Positions 8,746-17,496 are shown, counted from the first letter of the stretch. The stretch: DNA of 64,000 nt from Rhizobium etli 8C-3 (GCF_001908375.1 NZ_CP017244.1:1426001-1490000); one strand, 5' to 3'. Made by a program: numbers and translations. The notes: generated by a model not told the origin, from the letters alone.

Positions 8746-9918
8746 ATGAAACAGCTGGTTCTGGCCGCTGCGGCGGCAATCGTCATGGGTACTGCCGCCT
8801 ATTGCGAGACGATCAAGGTCGGGGTCGTTGGGCCGTTTTCGGGTCCGTTCGCGCTGCAGGGCAAGAACTTCAAGGCCGGGATCGACGCCTATATGGCGAC
8901 GAATGGCGCCCAGATCGGCGACAATAGGGTCGAAGTCATCTATCGCGACCTGCCGGCCGCCGATCCGGCCAAGTCCAAGGCGCTTGCCCAGGAACTCGTC
9001 GTCAAGGAGAAGGTCCAGTATCTGGCCGGGTTTTACTTCACACCTGACGCAATGGCCGTTACGCCCATCTTGAAACAGGCCAATACGCCGCTCGTGATCA
9101 TGAACGCCGCAACCTCCGCCATCGTCACCAAAAGCCCTCTGGTCGTTCGTACATCCTTCACTCTTTGGCAGACCTCGATGCCCATCGCCAAGGTCGCATT
9201 CGACAAGGGCATTAGGAAGGTCATCTCGGTTGTCAGCGACTACGGTCCTGGGGTCGACGCTGAAAACGCCTTCAGGGCGGGCTTCGAAAAGCAAGGCGGA
9301 GAAATCGTCGAAGCGATCCGTATGCCACTCGCCACCAACGATTTCAGCCCGATCATGCAGCGCATCAAGGATTCGGGTGCTGAGGGCGTGTTTGCCTTCC
9401 TGCCATCCGGTCCGCCGACGCTTGGCTTCGTGAAATCCTATAGCGAAAACGGCCTGAAAGGCGCCGGCATCCAGCTCTTTGCGACCGGCGACTTGACGCA
9501 GGAATCCGACCTTCCGGCACTCGGCGATGCCGCTCTCGGCATATTGACAACATACCACTACTCGGTCTCGCACGACTCTCCCGAAAACAAGGCATTCGTT
9601 GCGGCCGCCGGCAAGGCACTCGGCAATCCGGCCGAACTCACCTTCCCAGCCGTCGGGGCCTATGACGGCATGCACGTCATCTACAAGATGATCGAGGCAA
9701 CTGGCGGCAAGCAGGATGCTGAAAAAGCTGTCGAAGCCGTAAAGGGCCTTTCCTGGATGAGCCCGCGCGGCCCCGTTTCGATCGATCCCGAAAGCCGCCA
9801 CATCACTGAAAATATTTATCTGCGCGAAGTCGCCAAGGATGCGGACGGCAAATACATCAACAAGGAAATCCAGGTCTTTGAAAGGCAGGGGGATCCAGGT
9901 CTGGCGGCGACGAAGTAG
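8746..9918 (+). CDS. pcaM: Protocatechuate ABC transporter, periplasmic substrate-binding protein
   Basis: The 390-residue protein has a signal peptide (MKQLVLAAAAAIVMGTAAYC) followed by ETIKVGVVGPFSGPFALQGKN, the start of a Leu/Ile/Val-binding-type (Peripla_BP_6) domain that fills the protein. AGGGAGAGGAAA precedes the ATG. It is the first gene of a five-gene HAAT-type importer directly downstream of pcaB and behind a PcaQ-box-like site. This matches the S. meliloti PcaMNVWX system for protocatechuate uptake. Substrate assignment is by context and homology; other hydroxybenzoates are possible. Confidence 0.83.
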   Translation: MKQLVLAAAAAIVMGTAAYCETIKVGVVGPFSGPFALQGKNFKAGIDAYMATNGAQIGDNRVEVIYRDLPAADPAKSKALAQELVVKEKVQYLAGFYFTPDAMAVTPILKQANTPLVIMNAATSAIVTKSPLVVRTSFTLWQTSMPIAKVAFDKGIRKVISVVSDYGPGVDAENAFRAGFEKQGGEIVEAIRMPLATNDFSPIMQRIKDSGAEGVFAFLPSGPPTLGFVKSYSENGLKGAGIQLFATGDLTQESDLPALGDAALGILTTYHYSVSHDSPENKAFVAAAGKALGNPAELTFPAVGAYDGMHVIYKMIEATGGKQDAEKAVEAVKGLSWMSPRGPVSIDPESRHITENIYLREVAKDADGKYINKEIQVFERQGDPGLAATK

Positions 9919-10034
9919 GACGAGCAAGGCTTTCTCAAAGCGTTTGTCCGGACCGCTCGTCAGCCCCATCCACGCCTCGATGAACAAAAGGGCATCTGGC
10001 GCAACCGCAAGTCTCTCCTTTCTCGGAAGAAAGG
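9919..10034 (+). other. Two stem-loops in the pcaM-pcaN spacer
   Basis: The 183-base gap after pcaM is long for this operon and holds two RNA hairpins. The first starts right after the stop: GACGAGC (9919-9925) pairs with GCTCGTC (9955-9961) and encloses GCTTT-CTC-AAAGC and the palindrome GTCCGGAC. The second is CCTTTCT-CGGA-AGAAAGG (10017-10034). Neither is followed by a U-run. Stem-loops after the binding-protein gene often raise its mRNA stability over the permease genes; that role is inferred. Confidence 0.5.
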
Positions 10035-10101
10035 GTTTCGGCACAAGAACGCCAAGCGGGCTTCAGCACCTGCTGAACGAGAAAAGGAACACACGAGCCT
10101 C

Positions 10102-10965
10102 ATGCAGACTGTCTTCAGCATTGCCGTCGACGCGCTGGCCTATGGCATGGTGCTGTTCGTGATCTCGATCGGCCTTTCGGTCACAATGGGCCTGATGCGC
10201 GTCGTCAACCTTGCCCACGGCGCCTTTGCCATGATCGGCGGGTACATTGCCTCCTATGCCGCGCGCGATCTCGGCCTTGGCTACGGCATCGCAGTTCTTT
10301 TCGCCGTCACTGGAACCATCGTCGTCGCCATTCCGGTCGAACGCTTCCTCTACCGGCGCATCTATGGTGCGCCGGAACTGACGCAGGTTCTGATGACGAT
10401 CGGCATCACCTTCTGCATCATCGGGATAGCCAACTACGTCATGGGTCCGACGCTGAAAACCATTCCATTGCCTGACGCCCTGCAAGGCTCGGCCAATCTT
10501 GGATTCCGCACCATTCCGGTGCATCGGCTTTTTGCCATCTTCTGCGGCCTCGCCGTCGCGGGCGCACTTTGGTACACGATCGAAAAGACAAGTTTTGGCG
10601 TAAAGCTGCGCGCATCCGTCGATAATGCCGCCATGGCCGCCGCGCTTGGGGTGCGCACGGAGATCATCTATGCATTGAGCTTTGCAGTTGCCGTCGGCCT
10701 GGCTGCCTTTGGCGGCGTGGTCGGCGCCGAGCTCTTGCCGGTCGAGCCCTATTATGCGCTGCGCTACATGGTGACTTTCCTCGTCGTTGTCTCGGTCGGC
10801 GGAGCAGGCTCGATTGGCGGCGCATTGATCGCCTGCCTGGTTCTCGGCGGCATCGACACCACGGGCCGTTACCTGATGCCGGAATACGGAGAATTCTTCT
10901 TCTATCTCGCCGTTATTGCAATCGTCTGCGTTTTTCCGCGCGGCTTTGCCGGAAGAGTGCAGTAG
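10102..10965 (+). CDS. pcaN: Protocatechuate ABC transporter, LivH-type permease
   Basis: The 287-residue polytopic protein has about eight hydrophobic helices. The LivH family start is visible (GLMRVVNLAHGAFAMIGGYI), and the cytoplasmic coupling segment is near RASVDNAAMAAALGVRT. The C-terminus has GGAGSIGGALIACLVLG, typical of the inner-membrane half of HAAT importers. It pairs with PcaV downstream. The ATG at 10102 has only a weak upstream site (AAAAGGAACAC). Confidence 0.85.
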   Translation: MQTVFSIAVDALAYGMVLFVISIGLSVTMGLMRVVNLAHGAFAMIGGYIASYAARDLGLGYGIAVLFAVTGTIVVAIPVERFLYRRIYGAPELTQVLMTIGITFCIIGIANYVMGPTLKTIPLPDALQGSANLGFRTIPVHRLFAIFCGLAVAGALWYTIEKTSFGVKLRASVDNAAMAAALGVRTEIIYALSFAVAVGLAAFGGVVGAELLPVEPYYALRYMVTFLVVVSVGGAGSIGGALIACLVLGGIDTTGRYLMPEYGEFFFYLAVIAIVCVFPRGFAGRVQ

Positions 10966-10978
10966 GACGACGCTCGAC

Positions 10979-11977
10979 ATGAACATCCCAACCACGACAG
11001 CAGTACCCATGCGGCGCATTCGCTTTTTCGGCCGCGATATCGCCGGCATTGCCGCAATCGTCGTGCTCGCCAGCATCGGCTATTTGCTGTTTCCTGATAA
11101 CCTCGCGCTGCTGACGCGCGTCATCGCAACCGCATTGCTCGTTCTCGCCCTTGATCTCGTAACCGGATATTGCGGCGTGGCGACGCTCGGCCATGCCGCA
11201 CTCTTCGGTTCCGGCGCCTATGCGGCGGGCATTGTCTCGGCCCATTACAGCATCACCGATCCCCTTTTGATGACGCTTGCCGGTATCACCGGTGGCGCTG
11301 CTGCAGGCCTCGTCTGCGCAATCGTCATCTTGCGTGCCCACGGCCTCCCGCAGCTTGTCCTGTCAATTGCGCTCATCAACCTCTTCCACGAATTCGCCAA
11401 CAAGGCATCTTCCTGGACCGGTGGCAGCGATGGCCTTTCCGGCATCTCGGCCGATCCGATCTTCGGCACCTTCGAGTTCGACCTTTACGGCCATACCGCC
11501 TATGTCTTCGGGGTGGTCTTGCTGCTTGTCGTTTTCGTTCTTCTCCGCCTTGTCGTGCGTTCGCCCTTTGGCATGCTGTGCCGCGGCATCAAGGAGGACG
11601 CCTTGCGCGTCCGGGCCATGGGAGCCTCGCCGAAGGCGGCGCTGATGAAGATGTACGTCATTTCAGGCGCCGTCGCCGGTGTCGGTGGCGCCCTCAATGC
11701 CATCTCCACGCAGGTGGTCGGCCTCGACAGCCTCTCCTTCACGCTTTCGGCCGAAAGCCTCGTGATGCTCGTTCTCGGCGGCACCGGCTCCCTCTTCGGT
11801 GCGCTCTGCGGCACCGTCATCTTCATGCTCTTTGAAGATTATGTCTCGGCTGCAAACCCGTTCCACTGGCTGACGATGGTCGGCGCGCTACTGGTTGCTG
11901 TCGTCCTCTTCGCCCCGAAGGGCCTTTATGGGACAGCAACTGCCTTTTTCGTCCGCCGGAAGGAGACTGCGCAATGA
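10979..11977 (+). CDS. pcaV: Protocatechuate ABC transporter, LivM-type permease
   Basis: The 332-residue LivM-type permease has the family marker TGYCGVATLGHAALFGSGAYAA near residue 60 and GIKEDALRVRAMGASPKAA in the coupling region, then GGTGSLFGALCGTVIFM. The ATG at 10979 lies 13 bases after the pcaN stop behind AGGACG. A longer frame would overlap pcaN and add a non-family N-terminus. Its stop overlaps the pcaW start as ATGA. Confidence 0.85.
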   Translation: MNIPTTTAVPMRRIRFFGRDIAGIAAIVVLASIGYLLFPDNLALLTRVIATALLVLALDLVTGYCGVATLGHAALFGSGAYAAGIVSAHYSITDPLLMTLAGITGGAAAGLVCAIVILRAHGLPQLVLSIALINLFHEFANKASSWTGGSDGLSGISADPIFGTFEFDLYGHTAYVFGVVLLLVVFVLLRLVVRSPFGMLCRGIKEDALRVRAMGASPKAALMKMYVISGAVAGVGGALNAISTQVVGLDSLSFTLSAESLVMLVLGGTGSLFGALCGTVIFMLFEDYVSAANPFHWLTMVGALLVAVVLFAPKGLYGTATAFFVRRKETAQ

Positions 11978-12738
11978 GCCCCGTCTTGGAAGTCGTCGAT
12001 CTCCGGAAATCCTTCGGCGGCCTGGTGGTGACCAATGACGTATCGATCTCGATGGCAGCAGGTGACCGTGTTGCGCTCATCGGCCCGAACGGCGCTGGCA
12101 AGACCACTTTCGTCAATCTCGTCACTGGCAACCTATCGCCGGACGCCGGCGATGTCCGCCTCGGTGGCGAGACCGTGACGAGAATTGGTGCGGCGGGCCG
12201 CGTCAGGCGCGGCCTCGTCCGCTCCTTCCAGGTCACACGGCTCTTCCAGGAAATGACGCCGGCCGAACACGTCGCGCTCGCGATCCTGCAGCGTGACGGA
12301 CGCACTGGCCAGATGTTCGGCAACTTTCTCGCAATGGCCGACCTCATGGCAGAAGTCACCGATCTGCTTGACACGCTCGGCCTTCGCGACCTCATGTGCC
12401 GCAGGGTCAGTGAAATTGCTTATGGACAGCAGCGTCTCCTCGAGATTGCGGTCGCTATGGCACTGAAACCGAAGGTGCTGTTGCTTGACGAACCTGCTGC
12501 CGGCGTGCCTCAAAGCGATACCGCCCGCATCGAGCAGGCGCTCGCCGATCTGCCAGCCGATCTCGCCGTGTTGATGATCGAGCACGATATGGACCTCGTG
12601 TTCCGCTTTGCCAGACGTGTCATCGTGCTTGCGGCAGGTACCATCATTTTCGACGGTTCGCCGGTCGAGGTCACCAAGGATGCCCGCGTGCGCGAGGCCT
12701 ATCTCGGGAGCTATGCGAATGCCAGCCACGTCGCTTGA
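11974..12738 (+). CDS. pcaW: Protocatechuate ABC transporter, LivG-type ATPase
   Basis: The 254-residue ATP-binding subunit has Walker A GPNGAGKTT near residue 37, a signature region reading ISEIAYGQQRLLEIAVAMAL in which the LSGGQ motif is IAYGQQ as usual for LivG proteins, Walker B VLLLDEPAAGVP, and the H-loop at MIEHDMDLVF. It overlaps pcaV by 4 bases and pcaX by 20 bases, so the genes are translationally coupled. Confidence 0.87.
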   Translation: MSPVLEVVDLRKSFGGLVVTNDVSISMAAGDRVALIGPNGAGKTTFVNLVTGNLSPDAGDVRLGGETVTRIGAAGRVRRGLVRSFQVTRLFQEMTPAEHVALAILQRDGRTGQMFGNFLAMADLMAEVTDLLDTLGLRDLMCRRVSEIAYGQQRLLEIAVAMALKPKVLLLDEPAAGVPQSDTARIEQALADLPADLAVLMIEHDMDLVFRFARRVIVLAAGTIIFDGSPVEVTKDARVREAYLGSYANASHVA

Positions 12739-13435
12739 GGTAGACAACCTCTCCGCCGGCTATGGACCGACGCGGGTTCTTGAAGACGTTTCATTCGCCG
12801 TGCCCGCAGGCGCCCGGCTTGCCATCCTTGGCCGCAACGGAATGGGCAAGACGACCTTGCTTGCGACGCTTGCCGGACAGACCAGACGTTATGACGGCCG
12901 CATCCGCCTCGGCTCCGCAGACCTCACATCCATGACCAGCGCAGCTCGCGCCCATCAAGGGCTCGGTTATGTGCCGCAGGCACGCTGCATCTTTCAGACC
13001 TTGACGGTTGAGGAAAACCTGTTCGTCGGCCTCAAAGGACGGCCGAAGACGGCGCTCGAAGAGGCATACGTGATGTTTCCACGTCTTAAGGAGCGCCGCC
13101 GCAATCTGGGCGGCCAACTCTCCGGTGGCGAGCAGCAGATGCTGTCGACTGCCCGCACGATTCTCGGCCGTCCCTCCGTTCTGCTGCTTGACGAACCGCT
13201 GGAAGGTCTTGCACCCGTCATCTGCGAAGAGCTGATGGCGGCATTTTCCCAACTCGCCAAGACCGGCGACATGACGATCCTTCTTGTCGAGCAACGCATC
13301 CAAAGTGCGCTCGACTTCGCCGATCAGGTCATCATCCTTGAACGGGGACGCCTTGCCTGGACCGGCACGCCCGAAATGTTATCGACCGATCAAGCCGCCG
13401 TGGAACGTCTGCTCGGGGTTGGCGGGCTGCACTAG
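12719..13435 (+). CDS. pcaX: Protocatechuate ABC transporter, LivF-type ATPase
   Basis: The 238-residue ATPase has Walker A GRNGMGKTT, signature QLSGGEQQMLSTARTIL, Walker B VLLLDEPLEGLAP and the LivF-type ILLVEQRIQSALDFAD, with Gln after Glu in the H-loop region as is usual in LivF proteins. The start at 12719 has GGAG 8 bases upstream, inside pcaW. A longer frame beginning at 12608 is rejected. It ends the operon and its stop overlaps that of the convergent GNAT gene by 4 bases. Confidence 0.86.
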   Translation: MPATSLEVDNLSAGYGPTRVLEDVSFAVPAGARLAILGRNGMGKTTLLATLAGQTRRYDGRIRLGSADLTSMTSAARAHQGLGYVPQARCIFQTLTVEENLFVGLKGRPKTALEEAYVMFPRLKERRRNLGGQLSGGEQQMLSTARTILGRPSVLLLDEPLEGLAPVICEELMAAFSQLAKTGDMTILLVEQRIQSALDFADQVIILERGRLAWTGTPEMLSTDQAAVERLLGVGGLH

Positions 13436-13956
13436 GGTTTGTGGCGAGACGCTTCGTCATTCGTGAGGTCGAAAGCCGCGTCATAGGTGACCATGCCGGA
13501 CGGCATTTCACCGCTGAAACACAGTGCCTGAAAATATTCGGCCGGATAATCTGCAAGCCTGAGGCGAGCATCCGCCTTGAAGCCGAACCGGCCGTAGTAC
13601 CCGGGATCGCCAAGCAGGACGCATCCCTGGGCGCCGAGTTTAAGGATGGCACCAAGTCCATCCTTCACCAGACGAGTACCGATCCCCTCGCCCTGCCTTT
13701 CGGGTGTTACCGCGAGTGGACCGAGGCCGTACCAGCCCAAATCCCTGCGGTTGATCATCACCGGTGAGAACGCGATGTGGCCGACGATTTGGCCTTCATC
13801 TTCGGCAACGAGCGTCGCCGACAAGGCTCTATTCCTGCGCAGGGCATCGACAATTGCCGCTTCCGTCTGGCTGCTGTGGTCCTTGGCGGCAAAGGCCGTG
13901 CTGATCAGCGCACGGATCGCTGGGATATCGGCTATTGTCTCATTGCGGATGCGCAT
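13432..13956 (-). CDS. GNAT family N-acetyltransferase
   Basis: The 174-residue protein has the GNAT fold. MRIRNETIADIPAIRALI is the first strand and helix, and the acetyl-CoA pyrophosphate-binding loop is GPLAVTPERQGEGIGTRLVKDG (motif A, R/Q-x-x-G-x-G/A). GDPGYYGRFGFK is motif B, typical of the YhbS-like subgroup. The start at 13956 is preceded by GGAGG. The acceptor substrate is unknown. It converges on the pca transporter operon. Confidence 0.85.
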   Translation of the reverse strand: MRIRNETIADIPAIRALISTAFAAKDHSSQTEAAIVDALRRNRALSATLVAEDEGQIVGHIAFSPVMINRRDLGWYGLGPLAVTPERQGEGIGTRLVKDGLGAILKLGAQGCVLLGDPGYYGRFGFKADARLRLADYPAEYFQALCFSGEMPSGMVTYDAAFDLTNDEASRHKP

Positions 13957-14616
13957 GATGAGCCTCCATTGCAGTACCGCACATAACAAACCCGAGCCCC
14001 GGGGTCAAAACGATGCTTGCATCGCTCCAAGCACTCCTCTCCAATCGGTCGCCGCAGTAAAGGGAGCCGACAACCAGGCGCCGGCGATCCGAAATTCTCG
14101 GCATGGCTGGAGACGCGGACACTGCAGGCCGATTGAGCAATGTCGCAGAATTGCTCGGCGCAGCGGTCTTTCTCGCTTCGGAACCTCCCTCATTCGTCAG
14201 TGGCCAATTGCGGATGCTCGATGGCCGCCGCCGGCCTCCGGTATCGTCGCGCACGCACGGTAACATTTCGCAGATCTGCAATATGACCGCCTTGCCATCG
14301 TTTGATCGATTGTGACATGCAATTGACGAAGATGGCTCGAAAATGCGGAGAATTGTATTTTCGCCCCGGAAGAGCCACCTATTAGAACAGGAGATGTCCA
14401 TTAGCTTTCAGACTCCGGCATCTCCGTTTACGCAAAGCAAACCATATCCGGCTGCTGTCGGATCCGACTCCTGCTGCCTTAGGAAAATATACTCCTTCTG
14501 CTGCTAGCGATTGTGAGAACAGGCAAGATAGAGGCACCTCGCGGAATTCCGCACTTCGCATCAGGGTTAAACTATGATTACGATAGCGCTGTGCTGGAGC
14601 CCGATTTTGAAGAACC
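13957..14616. other. 660-base intergenic region, gene-poor
   Basis: Apart from the short-chain dehydrogenase remnant listed separately, this stretch shows no coding sequence I can support. Its second half (from about 14240) is AT-richer than the neighbours and has several short unconvincing frames on both strands. The promoter of the MBL-fold gene at 14617 should lie in its last 100 bases; no clear boxes are seen. Confidence 0.5.
14103..14240 (+). pseudogene. Remnant of a short-chain dehydrogenase/reductase C-terminus
   Basis: The translation AGRLSNVAELLGAAVFLASE followed by PPSFVSGQLRMLDGR matches the C-terminal signature of SDR enzymes (GRxGxPEEIAGAAVFLASDxxSFVTGQxxxVDGG). About 45 codons survive. 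Upstream in this frame there is a stop at 14058 and no Rossmann motif or YxxxK active site, and downstream the frame runs on into unrelated sequence. It is best read as the eroded 3' end of a deleted SDR gene. Confidence 0.6.
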
Positions 14617-15447
14617 ATGAGTAACGATCAGTTTCAGGTAAAATTTTGGGGCGTTCGCGGCAGCATCCCGGTATCCGGCCCCGAATTCGATCACTACGGC
14701 GGCAACACCACCTGCATCGAACTGCGCTGCGGCGCCCACCGGTTGATCTTCGACGCAGGCTCCGGACTGCGCGAGGCCGGGCTTGCGATGCTCAACGAAG
14801 GCGTCACGCAGGTCGATCTTTTCTTCAGCCACTGTCACTACGACCACATCATCGGATTGCCCTTCTTCAAGGCGATTTACTATCCCACGATCAATCTCAA
14901 CATCTGGTCCGGCCATCTCGACGGCAAGATGAGCACCAAGGATATGGTCGATCAGTTCATCAGCCCTCCCTGGTTCCCGGTCAAGACCGATATCTGTCAG
15001 GCGACGATGAACTTCCGCGATTTCCATGCCGGCGACATGCTTTCTCCGCGCGAGGGTGTGCGCATTAAGACCTACAAGCTGAACCATCCAGGCGGTGCGA
15101 TCGGCTATCGCATCGAGTGGGGCGGGCGCGCCGTCGCGCTTGTATTCGACGTCGAGCACATCCCCGGCACTTATGACCCGGTGTCTCTGGATTTGATGAA
15201 GGATGCGGATCTGGCGATCTACGACTGCACCTACAACGAAGATGAGATGCAGCGCTTCAAGGGCTTTGGCCATTCGACCTGGCAGCACGGGATCGAATTG
15301 GCCAAGATGGCAGGAACGAGACGATTCGCGCTCTTCCATCACGCGCCATCGCGCACGGACGATCAACTCGGCGAGATGGAAAAGAATGCCCAGGCGGCAT
15401 TCCCCAGCGCCTTTGCCGCGCGTGACAATCAGGTCGTCGACATCTGA
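14617..15447 (+). CDS. MBL-fold metallo-hydrolase
   Basis: The 276-residue protein begins with VKFWGVRGSIPVSGP and has GGNTTCIEL, the typical opening of the lactamase_B_2/cyclic-phosphodiesterase-like subgroup of metallo-beta-lactamase-fold hydrolases. The di-metal motif is HCHYDH (HxHxDH) near residue 74. Further His/Asp ligands are likely in KLNHPGGAIGYRI, VFDVEH and the terminal LFHHAPSRTDDQL. The substrate is unknown; relatives act on cyclic nucleotides or other phosphodiesters, a tempting link to the cyclases nearby. It overlaps the convergent deacetylase gene by 19 bases. Confidence 0.85.
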   Translation: MSNDQFQVKFWGVRGSIPVSGPEFDHYGGNTTCIELRCGAHRLIFDAGSGLREAGLAMLNEGVTQVDLFFSHCHYDHIIGLPFFKAIYYPTINLNIWSGHLDGKMSTKDMVDQFISPPWFPVKTDICQATMNFRDFHAGDMLSPREGVRIKTYKLNHPGGAIGYRIEWGGRAVALVFDVEHIPGTYDPVSLDLMKDADLAIYDCTYNEDEMQRFKGFGHSTWQHGIELAKMAGTRRFALFHHAPSRTDDQLGEMEKNAQAAFPSAFAARDNQVVDI

Positions 15448-16208
15448 TCCTTCAGCAGCTCTGCTGCCGGTTTCCACGAAATCGCCTGATGACCGTCGGT
15501 CTCTTTGAGAAATGCCTCGGCGAATGTCCACGCCGTCTCGTCATGCGCGAGGTGGTGCGTCAGCAAGCCGATCGGCTCGTTTCGGCCCTCGAAGCGGTCC
15601 TGCAGTTCTCTCACAAGTTCGCTTACCACTTCATCATGCGGTCGCCCGACGCGCGGGCCCTTCCCATCCGCTCTCCGTCCCATGATGTCGATATGTGTGT
15701 TGAGCAGCGGCATCGGCCCCTCCGCAGTCGCCCGGCCGAACGTCGAAATGCATTCGAAACCAAGCGCCGGGAGCTTGGGAACAAGGCTGCCGTCGATGCG
15801 GTTCCATGGCGGCACCAGCATGGGAATGCATCTGGCCGGATGCAGCCGCTGCAGCGTCAGGAGACCGTCATAGAGTTCGCCAAGCACGGCCTCCGCCGGC
15901 CGGTGCCCGCCAAGTTCCTGTTTTTTTTCTTGCAGCGGCGCATAATTCTCATGCGACCATCCATGCACCGCAACACTCACCCCGCGCGCACCTGAAAGCC
16001 GCTGAGAAAGTGCGGGGCCGGTCTTTGCCGGGATGACGGCAACGGTCAACGGCGTCTCATGCGCAATTGCGAGTCCGAGCAATCTGTCGAGCGCCGCCGT
16101 CGGCTCGATCGCATCGTCATCACGCCACCAGAAGCGAGCCACCCTTCCTGCCTCGCGCCAGCGCGCGAGTTCCTCACGCAGGGGTTTCCAGATCGAATTG
16201 CCGCTCAT
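15429..16208 (-). CDS. Polysaccharide deacetylase-like protein
   Basis: The 259-residue protein resembles the NodB-homology deacetylase superfamily. FWWRDDDAIEPTAALDRLL carries the metal/catalytic Asp residues, VAVHGWSHENYAP the paired His, and CIPMLVPPWNRIDGSLVP the conserved Pro-Pro-Trp-Asn-Arg segment, with LLTHHLAHDE near the end. There is no signal peptide, so it would act in the cytoplasm. Its start overlaps the end of the GT4 gene by 4 bases, so the two are probably cotranscribed and act on the same glycan. Substrate unknown. Confidence 0.82.
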   Translation of the reverse strand: MSGNSIWKPLREELARWREAGRVARFWWRDDDAIEPTAALDRLLGLAIAHETPLTVAVIPAKTGPALSQRLSGARGVSVAVHGWSHENYAPLQEKKQELGGHRPAEAVLGELYDGLLTLQRLHPARCIPMLVPPWNRIDGSLVPKLPALGFECISTFGRATAEGPMPLLNTHIDIMGRRADGKGPRVGRPHDEVVSELVRELQDRFEGRNEPIGLLTHHLAHDETAWTFAEAFLKETDGHQAISWKPAAELLKDQMSTT

Positions 16209-17293
16209 GGGTCAACTCCTGTGTATCGTTTCAATATTTTTTCGAGGTCCCGGGCAGCGACCTCAAGCGATCGCTCCTCCAGCACGAAGTCCCGCGCCGC
16301 CGCGCCCATTTCCTGGCGTCGCAGCGGATCGTCCAGCAGGCGGGCGATGGCGGCGGCAAAGGCGTCGACATCGCCATCTGCCGTCAATATGCCAGTCACC
16401 CCATCTTCAATGACCGCTGGCACGCCGGCTGTTCGCTGCGCCACCACAGGCAGGCCGGCCGCCTGCGCTTCAAGATAGGCAAGGCCATAGGCTTCACCGC
16501 AACCGGGCCAGACATAGATCCCCGACCGGGCGAGAAGACTTGCGACGTCCGACGCACTTCGTTCGCCCAGCCAATCGATGCGGGGGGGCGAAAAATCCGA
16601 AAACAGCGCCTCGACTTGCGCCCGCATCGGGCCATCGCCGATAATCCCAAGCGTCCAGGCCTTGTCTTTGATCACGCGCAGTGCCGCAGCCAGCGCCCTA
16701 TAGCTCGCCATCTTGTCACCGGCGCGCATCATGGCGACGGTCACGAGCCGTTTCGGATCCGGCCGCAGATCGATGTTCTTGCTCGATACCGTGTCTATGA
16801 ACGGCTTGATTGAAGCAAGACGGGCCTCAGGAATGGCCTGGCCGATCCCAGCCGCGTCGCGTTCCGTGAGTACGATGTTGACCGCCGCCTGCCGGATTGC
16901 TGCCGCCACCGTCGCCTGCGCCGATGCCCAGCCGGTGGCGTCGCGTCTGCGGGAATAGGAGGCCTCCGCCGTGACGTAAGGAATGGCGAATTCGGCCGCA
17001 AGCACGGGTCCGAAAGGATCCGGCGATTTGTAATACGGGTGATAACAGAACCACAGATGCGGTTTTGGTCCACGGCGCCAAATGCTTTTTAGACGGACAA
17101 GCTCCGCCTGCCTCTCGCCCTCAAGCAGAGTTGCCGCCTCGGGAGTTGGCGCAAAATTGCGAAATTCGGAGGCGATCTCGACCGAATGACCGGAACGATG
17201 CAGCGCCTCGACAAGCAGCCTCGCCATCAGGCGGTCGCCGGACGGTGTCGGATGGTTTGGAGACTTCAGCGGCGCGTAAAATGCAATCCGCAT
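16205..17293 (-). CDS. Glycosyltransferase family 4 protein
   Basis: The 362-residue GT-B enzyme starts with MRIAFYAPLKSPNHPTPSGD, the N-terminal Rossmann strand with the Gly-rich loop. The C-terminal donor domain has LGIIGDGPMRAQVEALF, IDWLGERSASDVASLLA and the GT4 motif WPGCGEAYGLAYLEAQAAGLP, where E-x7-E positions the nucleotide sugar. It forms a two-gene unit with the deacetylase downstream. Donor and acceptor unknown. Confidence 0.88.
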   Translation of the reverse strand: MRIAFYAPLKSPNHPTPSGDRLMARLLVEALHRSGHSVEIASEFRNFAPTPEAATLLEGERQAELVRLKSIWRRGPKPHLWFCYHPYYKSPDPFGPVLAAEFAIPYVTAEASYSRRRDATGWASAQATVAAAIRQAAVNIVLTERDAAGIGQAIPEARLASIKPFIDTVSSKNIDLRPDPKRLVTVAMMRAGDKMASYRALAAALRVIKDKAWTLGIIGDGPMRAQVEALFSDFSPPRIDWLGERSASDVASLLARSGIYVWPGCGEAYGLAYLEAQAAGLPVVAQRTAGVPAVIEDGVTGILTADGDVDAFAAAIARLLDDPLRRQEMGAAARDFVLEERSLEVAARDLEKILKRYTGVDP

Positions 17294-17448
17294 CAGGACG
17301 CTCCGTTGAGAAAGCGTTTCATTGCGCCGCCCGTCCGGCCTATCGCGAAAATTACCGCTATTGTCCGTTTTCCTTAAAAGTTACTGATAAACATATGGAA
17401 GTGATCGTGGCTGGAGAAGATGGCATTTCGCTTTCACCTGATCACCTC

Positions 17449-17496
17449 TAGAGCATGATGCTCGAAGCTGTGAACGGTTTTCCGCGGGTCAAGCTC
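17449..17496 (+). repeat. Degenerate rhizobial intergenic palindromic repeat
   Basis: The stretch TAGAGCATGATGCTCGAAGC followed by TGTGAACGGTTTTCCG and ending AAGCTC resembles the common Rhizobiales dispersed element whose usual form runs from TAGAGCATGAT through a GNGAACCGGTTTTCGG core to ATCATGCTC. Here the right end is eroded. It sits in the 300-base gap between the GT4 gene and the CyaC-type cyclase gene, which otherwise holds only their divergent promoters. Confidence 0.55.

Noticed and set aside
8680..10044. 454-codon minus-strand ORF across pcaM
   Set aside because: It is antisense to a clear binding-protein gene; its sequence is the complement of high-GC codons with no family features.
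10063..11076. 337-codon minus-strand ORF across pcaN
   Set aside because: Shadow of a conserved permease; composition is charged and repetitive, as expected from complemented membrane-protein codons.
14382..14618. Minus-strand ORF upstream of the MBL gene
   Set aside because: Short, Leu/Arg-rich and without a ribosome site or family match. Lies in an AT-richer gap.
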